Source: Micromonospora sp. C95 (GTDB taxonomy: Bacteria; Actinomycetota; Actinomycetes; Mycobacteriales; Micromonosporaceae). Taken from it: DNA of 38,105 nucleotides. The notes under the pieces were generated by a model. It was not told where the DNA came from. It did not search any database and saw only the letters and a list, made by a program, of their open reading frames with translations. The position numbers and the translations under genes were made by a program. Positions 8,082-15,631 of the stretch are shown piece after piece. The stretch covers positions 1 through 38,105 of the forward strand of contig NZ_JAGPXT010000043.1 in NCBI RefSeq assembly GCF_018070465.1, in the 5' to 3' direction. How positions within the stretch are numbered: position 1 is the first letter of the stretch; the number at the start of each line of letters is the position of its first letter.

Positions 8082-8878
8082 TCACCCTGGAGCCGATCGC
8101 CCGGCCGGGCGCGCCGCTGGCCCGGCGCAATCCGGTGGCCAAGCTGGCGGCGGCGATGCTCTTCGCGCTTCCGCTGATGACCACGCTGGACCCGGTCACC
8201 CCGGCCATCGCGATCGCCGTGGAGCTTGCGGTGCTGCCGCTGTTCGGAGTGCGCCTGGGGCTGTTGGCCCGACGGGCCTGGCCGCTGCTGGCCGCCGCCG
8301 GCGGCATCCTGGTCACGCTTGTGCTCTTCGCCGCCGACCGGTCGGGCCGCGTACTGCTCGACGCCGGGCCGATCGTGGTGACCTCGGGGGTGCTGGCCAC
8401 CGCGCTCGGTCTGGTGCTGCGGCTGTTCGCGGTGGCGCTGCCCGGCGTGATCGTCTTCGCCACCACCGACCCGACAGACCTGGCCGACGCGCTGGTGCAG
8501 AACGCCAAGGCACCCGCCCGGTTCGCCATCGGCGCGCTGGCGGCGTTCCGGTTGGTACCCCTGCTCGGCCAGGAGTGGCAGATGATCACCATGGCCCGCC
8601 GGGCACGCGGCGTCGAGGCCGGACGTAGTCCGGTGGCCCGGCTGCGACTGTTCGTCTCGACGGCGTTCGCGCTGCTGGTCGGTGCGATCCGGCGGGGCAC
8701 CCGGCTCGCCGTGGCGATGGACGCCCGGGGCTTCGACAGCGGCGTGCCGCGCACCTTCGCCCGCCGACAGCGCTTCGTGGCGGCCGACTGGCTGCTCGTC
8801 GCCGGCGCGGCGGCGACCGGCGGGGCCGCGCTCGCCGCCAGCGTGCTGCTCGGCACCTTCCGGCCGCTGATCGGCTGA
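8078..8878 (+). CDS. ykoC: ECF transporter T component YkoC
   Basis: This 266-residue membrane protein is the energy-coupling EcfT-type transmembrane component that links YkoE to the YkoD ATPase. About five to six hydrophobic segments are visible (roughly 24-60, 66-84, 91-130 and 236-258). The two cytoplasmic coupling motifs are present as ARRARGVEAG (about 170-179) and AMDARGFDSG (about 211-220); these are the Ala-Arg-Gly signatures that contact the ATPases. ATG 8078 overlaps the ykoD stop by four bases, so translation is coupled. Together with ykoE and ykoD the transporter is complete. Confidence 0.93.
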   Translation: MITLEPIARPGAPLARRNPVAKLAAAMLFALPLMTTLDPVTPAIAIAVELAVLPLFGVRLGLLARRAWPLLAAAGGILVTLVLFAADRSGRVLLDAGPIVVTSGVLATALGLVLRLFAVALPGVIVFATTDPTDLADALVQNAKAPARFAIGALAAFRLVPLLGQEWQMITMARRARGVEAGRSPVARLRLFVSTAFALLVGAIRRGTRLAVAMDARGFDSGVPRTFARRQRFVAADWLLVAGAAATGGAALAASVLLGTFRPLIG

Positions 8879-8912
8879 CCCGCACCACCACCGCCGACCC
8901 GACCGAAGCCAC

Positions 8913-8964
8913 ACATGCTCGGGATCGCATGTTCGCACGTTCGCCGCGAGGGTGACACGCGGCG
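8913..8964 (+). promoter_or_regulatory. Two small inverted repeats between ykoC and the PHP gene
   Basis: ACATGC-N8-GCATGT (8913-8932) is a 6-bp interrupted palindrome that could be an operator. CGCCGCG-N9-CGCGGCG (8942-8964) is a 7-bp GC hairpin followed by TTCCCCC that could terminate ykoEDC transcription. The 144-bp gap must contain either a terminator or a promoter for the PHP gene. Neither structure is long enough to be certain. Confidence 0.3.
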
Positions 8965-9022
8965 TTCCCCCGCTGCGACCAGATTGGCCTGCGACGACTC
9001 CTCGATCAAACTGGAGCAGCAG

Positions 9023-10738
9023 ATGGGCCACGGCCACGCGCACCATCACGATCACGGGCACGACGCCGCCACCGGCACCGACGTACCCCCGGCACTCGAC
9101 CTGTCCATCCCCGACGGCGACCTGCCGCCGGCCGAGGTGAACCGGCGCGGTTTCCTGCGCAACGCCGGCCTGCTCGGTGCCGGTGCGGCCACCACCGTGC
9201 TGGCCGCCGGTACCCCGGCCGTGGCCGGTGGCCACGACCACGGTCACGGTCACGGGCCGGGTGGGGACCACGGCAGCACCGGCGGGTTCCACTGGCTGGC
9301 GGGTGACCACCACATCCACACCCAGTACAGCTCCGACGCCATGTACCGGGTGATCGACCAGGCCCGGCACGCCCGGGCGTACGACCTGGACTGGATGGTC
9401 GTGACCGACCACGGCAGCGCAACGCACGCGAAGATCGGCGTGGAGAAGGTCAACCCGGACATCGTCGCTGCCCGGTCCCGGCTCAAGGACCTGCTGATCT
9501 ACCAGGGCCTGGAGTGGAACATCCCGGCGGCCGAGCACGCCACGGTCTTCGTGCACCCCGGACGCGACGAGGTCGCCGTGCTCAAGGAGTTCGAGAACTC
9601 CTTCGACGGCAGCGTCCGCAACGCCGGCGACAACACCCCGGCCAACGAGGCGCTGGCCATCGCCGGCATCAAGTTCCTCGGTGAGGCGGTCCGCAAGCGT
9701 CGCGTCGAGGGCGCGCTCTTCCTGGCCAACCACCCCGCCCGGCGGGGCATCGACTCGCCGCACGAGATCCGGGCCTGGCGCGACGCCGACCCGAGCGTCG
9801 CCATCGGGATGGAGGGCGCACCGGGCCACCAGGCCGCCGGCCTGCCACGGGACAGCGGCGGCCGGGCGCGCGGCTACTACGACAACAACCCGTCGCCCAA
9901 CTCGTTCTCCGGCTACCCGCTGGAGAGCTACCGCACCTGGGGCGGGTTCGACTGGATGACCTCGACGGTCGGCGGGCTCTGGGACAGCCTGCTCGCCGAG
10001 GGCCGGGCCTGGTGGATCAGCGCCAACTCCGACTCGCACGTCAACTACCTGGACACCTCGCAGCGGGGCCCGGGCAGCGACTTCAACCTCAACGGCAGGT
10101 ACGAGGACCCGGTCCACGGACCGGTGATCACCGACGCCGGTGACTACTGGCCGGGCCAGTACAGCCGTACCCACGTCGGGGCGAGCAGCTTCGGCTACCG
10201 GGCGGTCATGGACGGCCTGCGGGCCGGCCGGGTCTGGGTCGACCACGGCGGTCTGATCAAGGGGCTGGACGTGCGCGCCCGCGTCGCCGGTGACCGGCGG
10301 GCCAACTCCGGCACGCCGCTCGGCGGGGTGCTGCGGGTCCGGCGCGGCACCTCCGTCGAGGTGACCATCGACGTGGACCTGGCCGACATCCCGAACTGGT
10401 CGCAGTTCGTGCCGGTGCTCGCCCGCGTCGACGTGATCGCCGGGCGGGTGACCGGCCCGGTCGCCGACCAGGACAGCTTCACCGCCCCGAAGACGAAGGT
10501 GGTCAAGTCCTTCGAGGTGACCAGGCGAACCGGCCGGGTCTCCTTCAGCTACTCCTTCGGCCGGGTGGATCAGCCGTTCTACCTGCGGATCCGGGGTACC
10601 GACGGCAAGCGCAGCCAGCCCGGTCTGATGGGTGCGGCAGTCGACCCGTTCGGTCCCGCGTTGGACGTCGCCGGCGCCGCCAACCCGTGGGAGGACCTGT
10701 GGTTCTACGCGAACCCGATCTGGATTCTGCCGAGGTGA
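9023..10738 (+). CDS. Tat-exported PHP-domain metallophosphoesterase
   Basis: This 571-residue protein has a PHP (polymerase and histidinol phosphatase) metal-dependent phosphoesterase domain. The N-terminus is His-rich (MGHGHAHHHDHGH). A twin-arginine signal is at 41-68: NRRGFLRNAG, a hydrophobic Ala/Gly stretch, then a TPAVAGG cleavage-like site. A second His-rich stretch follows at 71-83. The PHP metal motif is DHHIHTQYS (95-103), followed by TDHGS and later SDSHVNY. The signal and lack of other membrane segments indicate export across the membrane, probably in folded, metal-loaded form. ATG 9023 is preceded by GGAG at 9013-9016; an in-frame ATG at 8915 is less likely. The stop overlaps the next gene's GTG by four bases. 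The substrate is unknown. Confidence 0.88.
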   Translation: MGHGHAHHHDHGHDAATGTDVPPALDLSIPDGDLPPAEVNRRGFLRNAGLLGAGAATTVLAAGTPAVAGGHDHGHGHGPGGDHGSTGGFHWLAGDHHIHTQYSSDAMYRVIDQARHARAYDLDWMVVTDHGSATHAKIGVEKVNPDIVAARSRLKDLLIYQGLEWNIPAAEHATVFVHPGRDEVAVLKEFENSFDGSVRNAGDNTPANEALAIAGIKFLGEAVRKRRVEGALFLANHPARRGIDSPHEIRAWRDADPSVAIGMEGAPGHQAAGLPRDSGGRARGYYDNNPSPNSFSGYPLESYRTWGGFDWMTSTVGGLWDSLLAEGRAWWISANSDSHVNYLDTSQRGPGSDFNLNGRYEDPVHGPVITDAGDYWPGQYSRTHVGASSFGYRAVMDGLRAGRVWVDHGGLIKGLDVRARVAGDRRANSGTPLGGVLRVRRGTSVEVTIDVDLADIPNWSQFVPVLARVDVIAGRVTGPVADQDSFTAPKTKVVKSFEVTRRTGRVSFSYSFGRVDQPFYLRIRGTDGKRSQPGLMGAAVDPFGPALDVAGAANPWEDLWFYANPIWILPR

Positions 10739-11241
10739 TCGTCGGCCTCAGCCTGGGGCATCGCACCCTGCGGGAGGCCGACCACTGGCTCACCGAGCAG
10801 GTGACCGGGCTCGGTCCGGACCTGGTCGCCTGCACCCACCTGGTCGCCGAGCCGTACCCGCATGTGGCGCTGAGTGTGGCCGGCCCGGCGGCCGAGCGGC
10901 TCGCGGAGCTGGCGGCCACCCCGCCCGAACTGCGGGCCGCGGCGGCCCGGGCAGCCGGCGAACACGCCGCCCGCCGATCCGGCCGGGCGGTGCGTTTCCC
11001 GGGCGCAGAGCGGCTGGTCGGCGCCCTCACCGTCGGCGAGCTGCTCGCCGCCGGGGCGGTCGCGCGGGTGGTGGCGCTGGGTGGGGCACCGGTGACTCCG
11101 GACACGCTCGTGCACACCCGGGACTTCGTCCGGCCACAGTGGCAGGACGGCGAACTGGTCCTGGTCACCATGCCGCACCACGCGGGCGGTCTGGCCCCGT
11201 TCGAGGTGCCCGACCCCACGCCGTGCTGTGCCGGTCACTGA
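10735..11241 (+). CDS. Unknown 168-aa protein with Cys-Cys-Ala-Gly-His tail
   Basis: I cannot assign a function. The start is GTG 10735, overlapping the PHP gene stop as GTGA, so the two are translationally coupled. The protein is mostly helical-looking and soluble, with no signal peptide and an Ala/Arg-rich middle (about 60-85). A C-terminal part contains MPHHAGG and ends FEVPDPTPCCAGH. The last residues (Cys-Cys-x-x-His) together with the upstream His-His pair look like a metal or cofactor site, or a modification site, but that is inference. My unverified impression is that a protein with a similar PTPCC-type tail accompanies PHP genes in other actinomycetes. A likely terminator hairpin follows at 11297-11330. 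Confidence 0.75.
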   Translation: MIVGLSLGHRTLREADHWLTEQVTGLGPDLVACTHLVAEPYPHVALSVAGPAAERLAELAATPPELRAAAARAAGEHAARRSGRAVRFPGAERLVGALTVGELLAAGAVARVVALGGAPVTPDTLVHTRDFVRPQWQDGELVLVTMPHHAGGLAPFEVPDPTPCCAGH

Positions 11242-11296
11242 ACTCCGGTGATCCTCCGACCGTGGCGCCCGGCACCGGCGCGACGCGGAAGGGCAG

Positions 11297-11330
11297 GGGC
11301 CGGGTGCGCGTACCGACGCGCGCCCGGCCC
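11297..11330. terminator. Bidirectional terminator hairpin
   Basis: GGGCCGGGTGCGCGT (11297-11311), loop ACCG, then ACGCGCGCCCGGCCC (11316-11330) form a 15-bp stem with one G-U pair. It sits between two convergent genes (stops at 11241 and 11340) and can serve both. There is no T-tract on either side. Confidence 0.7.
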
Positions 11331-11339
11331 TCGCGGGGC

Positions 11340-11564
11340 TCAGCTACGTCGGAAGGCGTAGCGGCGGACCTGGCCGGTCCGTTGGCCGCGTCCGACAGCG
11401 GAGCTGCCGGCCGGCGGCGGACCCGCCTTCGGTGCTGGCCGTACGGCCGGCAGGGTGGGCACCGGCGCGATCGCGACGTCGTCCAGGTTCGCCGGTGTGA
11501 GGGCGGCGAGTTCGGCCGAGTGACGGTCGGGGCGGGATTTCCGGGAACTTCGCTTGGCGGGCAT
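11340..11564 (-). CDS. Small basic protein of unknown function (74 aa)
   Basis: Starting at ATG 11564, this is a 74-residue protein with net positive charge. Its N-terminus is MPAKRSSRKSRPDRHSAELA, the middle is Pro/Ala-rich, and the C-terminus is QVRRYAFRRS. The main reason to call it real is a strong Shine-Dalgarno, GAGGAGG, about 6 bases before the ATG; the fit of the stop just inside a terminator hairpin also helps. The frame is open further upstream to 11741, but that part is low-complexity and lacks a better ribosome site. No membrane segment, signal peptide or known domain is visible. It could be a nucleic-acid-binding peptide, a ribosome-associated peptide or a ribosomally made precursor peptide. 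No modifying enzyme is adjacent, so the last is only a possibility. Confidence 0.6.
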   Translation of the reverse strand: MPAKRSSRKSRPDRHSAELAALTPANLDDVAIAPVPTLPAVRPAPKAGPPPAGSSAVGRGQRTGQVRRYAFRRS

Positions 11565-11965
11565 CTGTGCCTCCTCGCTCGGCCGGCGACCGGCTGAGGG
11601 TCGGTCGACCGCGTCGTGAGAACCGCCACCAGGGACGGTCGTGAACGGTTCGGACTGCTGCCCGGGACCGGCCACGGAGGACGCCACCGCCGACGACGGA
11701 TGGCCACACGCGGACGCCCGGGAGCCCACGGGTCGCGGCACGGCGGCGGCGAACCCGGCTCGGTGAAGGGGCGTCAGTAGCGCATACCCGCACGCTATCG
11801 GGGCCGGTGACGTGGGCGCATCCGAATTTCACCACCGGTCCGCGAAGGGATCGTCGTGCGCTGGGCGACCACCTGATGACCAGCGGTGGGGGGACGGCGC
11901 ACGGCGACCCGGTGCCGCGATACGGTCGCAGCACTACAGGTAGACGGCGGAAGGTGGCGACGAGG
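11565..11965. other. 401-bp divergent intergenic region
   Basis: This region separates the small minus-strand gene from gnd and should contain promoters for both. The best gnd candidate I see is a TAnnnT -10, TACGGT (11921-11926), about 40 bases before the ATG, without a good -35. I see no RNA gene, repeat or additional coding sequence. Confidence 0.3.
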
Positions 11966-13411
11966 ATGGCGGATCGGGCTACGGCGCAGATCGGTGTGAC
12001 CGGGCTGGCGGTGATGGGCCGCAACCTGGCCCGCAACCTGGCCCGCAACGGATTCACCGTGGCGTTGCACAACCGCTCGCCGGAACGGACCCGGTCGCTG
12101 GTGGCGGAGCACGGCGACGAGGGCACCTTCGTCCCGACGGAGTCCCTGGCGGACTTCGTCGCCGCGCTGGAGCGCCCCCGCGCGGTGATCATCATGGTCA
12201 AGGCGGGCGGTCCCACCGACGCGGTGATCGACGAGCTGGTGCCGCTGCTGGAGGCGGGTGACATCATCATCGACTGCGGCAACGCGCACTTCGCCGACAC
12301 CCGCCGCCGCGAGGAGGCGCTGCGGGCGCACGGCCTGCACTTCGTCGGCACCGGTGTCTCCGGTGGCGAGGAGGGCGCGCTGTGGGGGCCGAGCATCATG
12401 CCGGGCGGCTCGGCCGAGTCGTACCGCAAACTCGGACCGATCTTCGAGAAGATCGCCGCGCAGGTCGAGGGCGTGCCCTGCTGCCAGCACGTGGGGCCGG
12501 ACGGCGCCGGGCACTTCGTCAAGATGGTCCACAACGGCATCGAGTACGCCGACATGCAGCTCATCGCCGAGGCGTACGACCTGCTGCGGGCCGGGCTGGG
12601 CGCGGAGCCGGCAGAGATCGCGCAGATCTTCCGGGAGTGGAACTCCGGCGAGTTGGAGTCGTTCCTGATCGAGATCACCGCCGACGTGCTGGCGCACACC
12701 GACGCGGCCACCGGCGAGCCGTTCGTGGACGTGGTGCAGGATCGGGCCGAGCAGAAGGGCACCGGCCGCTGGACCGTCCAGATCGCCCTTGATCTGGGCA
12801 TCCCGATCACCGGCATCGCCGAGGCCACCTTCGCCCGGTCGCTGTCCGGGCATGTCGGTCAGCGCGAGGCCGCGCAGCGGGCCTTCACCGGTAGCGGCGA
12901 GAAGTGGCAGGTCAGCGACCGCGAGGCGTTCATCGAGGACGTACGCCGGGCGCTGCTGGCCTCGAAGATCGTCGCGTACGCCCAGGGCTTCGACCAGATC
13001 CGCGCCGGCAGCGCCGAGTACGACTGGGGCATCGACCTGGGCGGCACGGCGACCATCTGGCGCGGTGGCTGCATCATCCGGGCCCGCTTCCTGGACCGCA
13101 TCCGGCAGGCGTACGACGAGCAGCCGGAGCTGCCCACCCTGCTGGTGGCACCGTGGTTCGCCGACACCGTGCGCGACGGCGTACCGAGCTGGCGTCGGGT
13201 GGTGGCGGAGGCGGCCCGGGCGGGCGTTCCGGCTCCGGCGTTCGCGTCGTCGTTGGCGTACTTCGACGCGCTGCGGGCGGACCGGCTGCCGGCCGCACTG
13301 ATCCAGGGACTGCGCGACAACTTCGGGGCGCACACCTACCGCCGGGTCGACCGGGACGGCTCGTTCCACACTCTGTGGGCCACCCCCGACCGTGCCGAGG
13401 TCGAGGCCTGA
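11966..13411 (+). CDS. gnd: 6-phosphogluconate dehydrogenase (decarboxylating)
   Basis: This 481-residue cytosolic enzyme oxidises and decarboxylates 6-phosphogluconate to ribulose 5-phosphate, producing NADPH in the oxidative pentose phosphate pathway. The Rossmann motif GLAVMGRNLARN is at 13-24. NRSPERT (36-42) fits NADP preference. The substrate loop GGEEGALWGPSIMPGG is at 133-148. The catalytic Lys186 and Glu193 lie in HFVKMVHNGIEY, matching Lys183/Glu190 of the well-studied sheep enzyme. Length fits the full 470-485-residue family. ATG 11966 is preferred; an in-frame GTG at 11954 is possible, and the upstream ribosome site is weak for both. A very stable hairpin follows the stop. Confidence 0.97.
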   Translation: MADRATAQIGVTGLAVMGRNLARNLARNGFTVALHNRSPERTRSLVAEHGDEGTFVPTESLADFVAALERPRAVIIMVKAGGPTDAVIDELVPLLEAGDIIIDCGNAHFADTRRREEALRAHGLHFVGTGVSGGEEGALWGPSIMPGGSAESYRKLGPIFEKIAAQVEGVPCCQHVGPDGAGHFVKMVHNGIEYADMQLIAEAYDLLRAGLGAEPAEIAQIFREWNSGELESFLIEITADVLAHTDAATGEPFVDVVQDRAEQKGTGRWTVQIALDLGIPITGIAEATFARSLSGHVGQREAAQRAFTGSGEKWQVSDREAFIEDVRRALLASKIVAYAQGFDQIRAGSAEYDWGIDLGGTATIWRGGCIIRARFLDRIRQAYDEQPELPTLLVAPWFADTVRDGVPSWRRVVAEAARAGVPAPAFASSLAYFDALRADRLPAALIQGLRDNFGAHTYRRVDRDGSFHTLWATPDRAEVEA

Positions 13412-13439
13412 CCTCGACGCCGGCATCTCCCGATACACC

Positions 13440-13479
13440 GCATCTCGCGGTATCCCCGTCGAGGGATACCGCGAGATGC
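13440..13479. terminator. Perfect 17-bp terminator hairpin
   Basis: The arms GCATCTCGCGGTATCCC (13440-13456) and GGGATACCGCGAGATGC (13463-13479) are perfectly complementary around a 6-base loop, CGTCGA. It lies between the convergent gnd stop (13411) and the small membrane-protein stop (13513). No T-tract follows. It is most likely a shared terminator. Confidence 0.85.
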
Positions 13480-13512
13480 CGTAGTGCGGGGCTACCGGTC
13501 GCGCCGGTCGCG

Positions 13513-13698
13513 TCAGAAGAAGCGGCGGCGCTTGGCCTGCTGCGGGCGGATCAGGTCGGCGCCCTTGTTGAGCAGTCGGGTGGCCCGGTTGGGGCCACGT
13601 CGAGACTCCAGCGTGTGGCTGAGTTTCCGGGCTCCGGCGGCGGCGACCGGTACCGCGATGGCCATCACCGCCCACTGCCCGATGCGCTTGCGGATCAT
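13513..13698 (-). CDS. Small membrane-associated protein, unknown (61 aa)
   Basis: This is a 61-residue protein with one hydrophobic segment (about 8-23, GQWAVMAIAVPVAAAGA) followed by a basic C-terminus ending QQAKRRRFF. The start ATG 13698 is supported by a strong GGAGGTGA ribosome site about 8 bases upstream. It is probably a single-pass inner-membrane peptide with a positively charged cytoplasmic tail. I do not recognise a family. It is transcribed alone, convergent with gnd and about 115 bp downstream of the uppS stop on the same strand. Confidence 0.72.
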   Translation of the reverse strand: MIRKRIGQWAVMAIAVPVAAAGARKLSHTLESRRGPNRATRLLNKGADLIRPQQAKRRRFF

Positions 13699-13811
13699 AT
13701 GGGTTCACCTCCGTCAGTGGCTGCTGCCAGAGGTCATACCCAGCGTGGCCGCCCGCTATGCGCTCAGGTGGCCGGCACCACCCGCGGCTCGGGTGGCCGG
13801 GCCACGGCACC

Positions 13812-14624
13812 TCAGGTGGTGGGGGCCACCGGATTGGGCAGCGCGCCACCGAACCGGCGGTCACGCTTGGCGTACAGCTCGCAGGCGTACCACAGATGGC
13901 GGCGGTCGAAGTCGGGCCAGAGCGTGTCCAGGAAGATCAGTTCGGCGTAGGCGCTCTGCCAGAGCAGGAAGTTCGAGGTCCGCTGCTCGCCGGAGGGCCG
14001 CAGGAACAGATCCACCTCGGGCACCTCGGGGTGGTAGAGGTACCGCCCGACCGTCTTCTCGGTGACCTTTGCCGGATCGAGCCGGCCGGCGGCCACGTCC
14101 CGGGCGATCGCGGCGGCCGCGTCGGCGATCTCCGCCTGCCCGCCGTAGTTCACGCAGAACTGCAGGGTCAACGTCGAGTTGCCGCGGGACATCTCCTCGG
14201 CGGTCTGCAACTCGCTGATGACGCTCTTCCACAGCCGCCCGGCCCGACCGGACCACACCACCCGCACCCCGAGGTCGACCAGTTGATCCCGGCGGCGGCG
14301 GATGACGTCCCGGTTGAAGCCCATCAGGAACCGCACCTCGTCCGGCGAGCGCCGCCAGTTCTCGGTGGAGAAGGCGTACGCCGACAGGTACGGAATACCC
14401 AGCTCGATGGCGCCCTCGACGGTGTCGAAGAGGGAGAACTCCCCCGCCTCGTGGCCCTTGGTGCGGGGCAGGCCGCGCTCCTTGGCCCACCGACCGTTGC
14501 CGTCCATCACCACGGCGACGTGGCGGGGCACCGCCCCGGCTGGCAGCGCCGGCGGTCGGGCTCCCGACGGGTGCGGTGTCGGCGGCACCGGCTCGCGCCG
14601 CCCGGCCCTGGACGATCGGATCAC
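13812..14624 (-). CDS. uppS: Isoprenyl transferase (Z-decaprenyl diphosphate synthase)
   Basis: This 270-residue cis-prenyltransferase builds the polyprenyl diphosphate carrier used in peptidoglycan and cell-wall glycan synthesis. The signature VVMDGNGRWAKERG is at 38-51, with catalytic Asp41. YAFSTENWRRS and the C-terminal LFLRPSGEQRTSNFLLWQ follow, matching the substrate-binding and dimer motifs. The start is GTG 14624, overlapping the recO stop as GTGA. The longer frame back to 14822 lies inside recO and is rejected. The first 33 residues are a Pro/Arg-rich extension before the conserved fold. The recO-uppS pairing matches Rv2362c-Rv2361c, which suggests the decaprenyl-type rather than the short-chain paralogue; chain length itself is inferred. 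Confidence 0.95.
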   Translation of the reverse strand: MIRSSRAGRREPVPPTPHPSGARPPALPAGAVPRHVAVVMDGNGRWAKERGLPRTKGHEAGEFSLFDTVEGAIELGIPYLSAYAFSTENWRRSPDEVRFLMGFNRDVIRRRRDQLVDLGVRVVWSGRAGRLWKSVISELQTAEEMSRGNSTLTLQFCVNYGGQAEIADAAAAIARDVAAGRLDPAKVTEKTVGRYLYHPEVPEVDLFLRPSGEQRTSNFLLWQSAYAELIFLDTLWPDFDRRHLWYACELYAKRDRRFGGALPNPVAPTT

Positions 14625-15505
14625 TCGGTTCTCTCCCTGCTCACGTCCTGTGACGCCCGGTCGGGCGGCAACACCGCACCGGCGGGGGCGACCGTGCCGA
14701 CGTCGCCGGTAGGTCGCCGCGCGCCGGGTGCGGACGGCAGCCCACCCCGGTCCACCAGCGGCAGCGAGCGTAGCGCGCGTTCCAGGTGCCACTGCAGGTG
14801 CGCCGCGACCAGGCCGCTGCACTCCCGGCGTACCCCGTTCTCGGTGGCATCGGCGACCCGCCAGTCACCGACGGTGAGCGCCGACATCAGGTCGATGGTG
14901 GCCGGGGCCGGGTGGGCGGCTCCCGGTGGTCGGCAGTCCGGGCAGACCGCTCCGCCGGCCGGCACCGAGAAGGCCCGGTGCCGGCCGGGCGTGCCGCAGA
15001 CCGCACAGGCGGTCAACGCCGGTGCCCAGCCCGCCAGCGCCATCCCGCGCAGCAGGTACGCGTCGAGCACCAGCGTGGTGGCGTGCTCGCCGTCGGCGAG
15101 GGCGCGCAGCGCGCCCAGGGTGAGCTGGAACAGCCGCAGCGACGGTTCCCGTTCGACCGGGGTGAGCCGCTCGGCGGTCTCGGCGATCGCGCTGGCCGCG
15201 GTGTAACGGGGATAGTCGCCCAGGAACCGTTTGCCGTACAGGTCGATCCCCTCGACCTGGCTGACGGTGTGCAGCGAACTGCCCTGCTCTCCCTTGGGAT
15301 CACCGGCCAGTTGCAGATCGACGTGCCCGAAGGGCTCCAGCCGGGCACCGAACTTCGACATGGTCCGGCGTACCCCCCGGGCGACCGCGCGCAGCCGGCC
15401 GTGCCGCCGGGTGAGCAGGGTGATGATCCGGTCGGACTCGCCGAGTTTCTGCACACGCAGCACCACCGCGTCGTCGCGGTAGAGCTGTCGGCGGTACCCG
15501 GCCAT
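14621..15505 (-). CDS. recO: DNA repair protein RecO
   Basis: This 294-residue RecO protein acts with RecR in the RecF pathway, helping load RecA on SSB-coated single-stranded DNA and annealing strands. The N-terminal OB-fold begins YRRQLYRDDAVVLRVQKLGE. The zinc site is complete: Cys167, Cys170, Cys188 and Cys191 (CAVC and CPDC). The C-terminal 40 residues are an Ala/Pro/Arg-rich tail beyond the usual domain. ATG 15505 is the natural start before the fold. It is translationally coupled to uppS and divergent from the DUF4097 lipoprotein, sharing a 126-bp promoter region that contains a 17-bp palindrome. Confidence 0.95.
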   Translation of the reverse strand: MAGYRRQLYRDDAVVLRVQKLGESDRIITLLTRRHGRLRAVARGVRRTMSKFGARLEPFGHVDLQLAGDPKGEQGSSLHTVSQVEGIDLYGKRFLGDYPRYTAASAIAETAERLTPVEREPSLRLFQLTLGALRALADGEHATTLVLDAYLLRGMALAGWAPALTACAVCGTPGRHRAFSVPAGGAVCPDCRPPGAAHPAPATIDLMSALTVGDWRVADATENGVRRECSGLVAAHLQWHLERALRSLPLVDRGGLPSAPGARRPTGDVGTVAPAGAVLPPDRASQDVSRERTE

Positions 15506-15537
15506 CGCGCCATTCTCCCCTCCGGCCGGAAATCAGG

Positions 15538-15554
15538 TCCGACCCCGGGTCGGA
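15538..15554. promoter_or_regulatory. 17-bp palindrome in the recO/lipoprotein divergent promoter region
   Basis: TCCGACCC-C-GGGTCGGA is a perfect 8-bp inverted repeat around one central base. It lies 33 bp upstream of recO and 77 bp upstream of the divergent lipoprotein gene, a typical place for a dimeric repressor site. No known regulator motif is recognised. Confidence 0.4.
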
Positions 15555-15631
15555 ATTCAGGGTCCGCTCCGGGTCGCCGGGGCGACGAACCCGGATGCGC
15601 GCCCGGTCGCGCCGGTCGTAGCGTGCTCGGC

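Noticed and set aside
6419..10246. A 1275-codon open frame on the minus strand opposite ykoEDC and the PHP gene.
   Set aside because: High GC at third positions removes stops from the antisense frame. The product is low-complexity (Arg/Pro/Gly/Ala), has no domain, and the plus strand codes for clear ABC, EcfT and PHP proteins.
11340..11564. Precursor peptide of a ribosomally made natural product.
   Set aside because: No radical SAM, cyclase, protease or transporter gene lies nearby (hemW is unrelated and 18 kb away), so I kept the call as unknown small protein.
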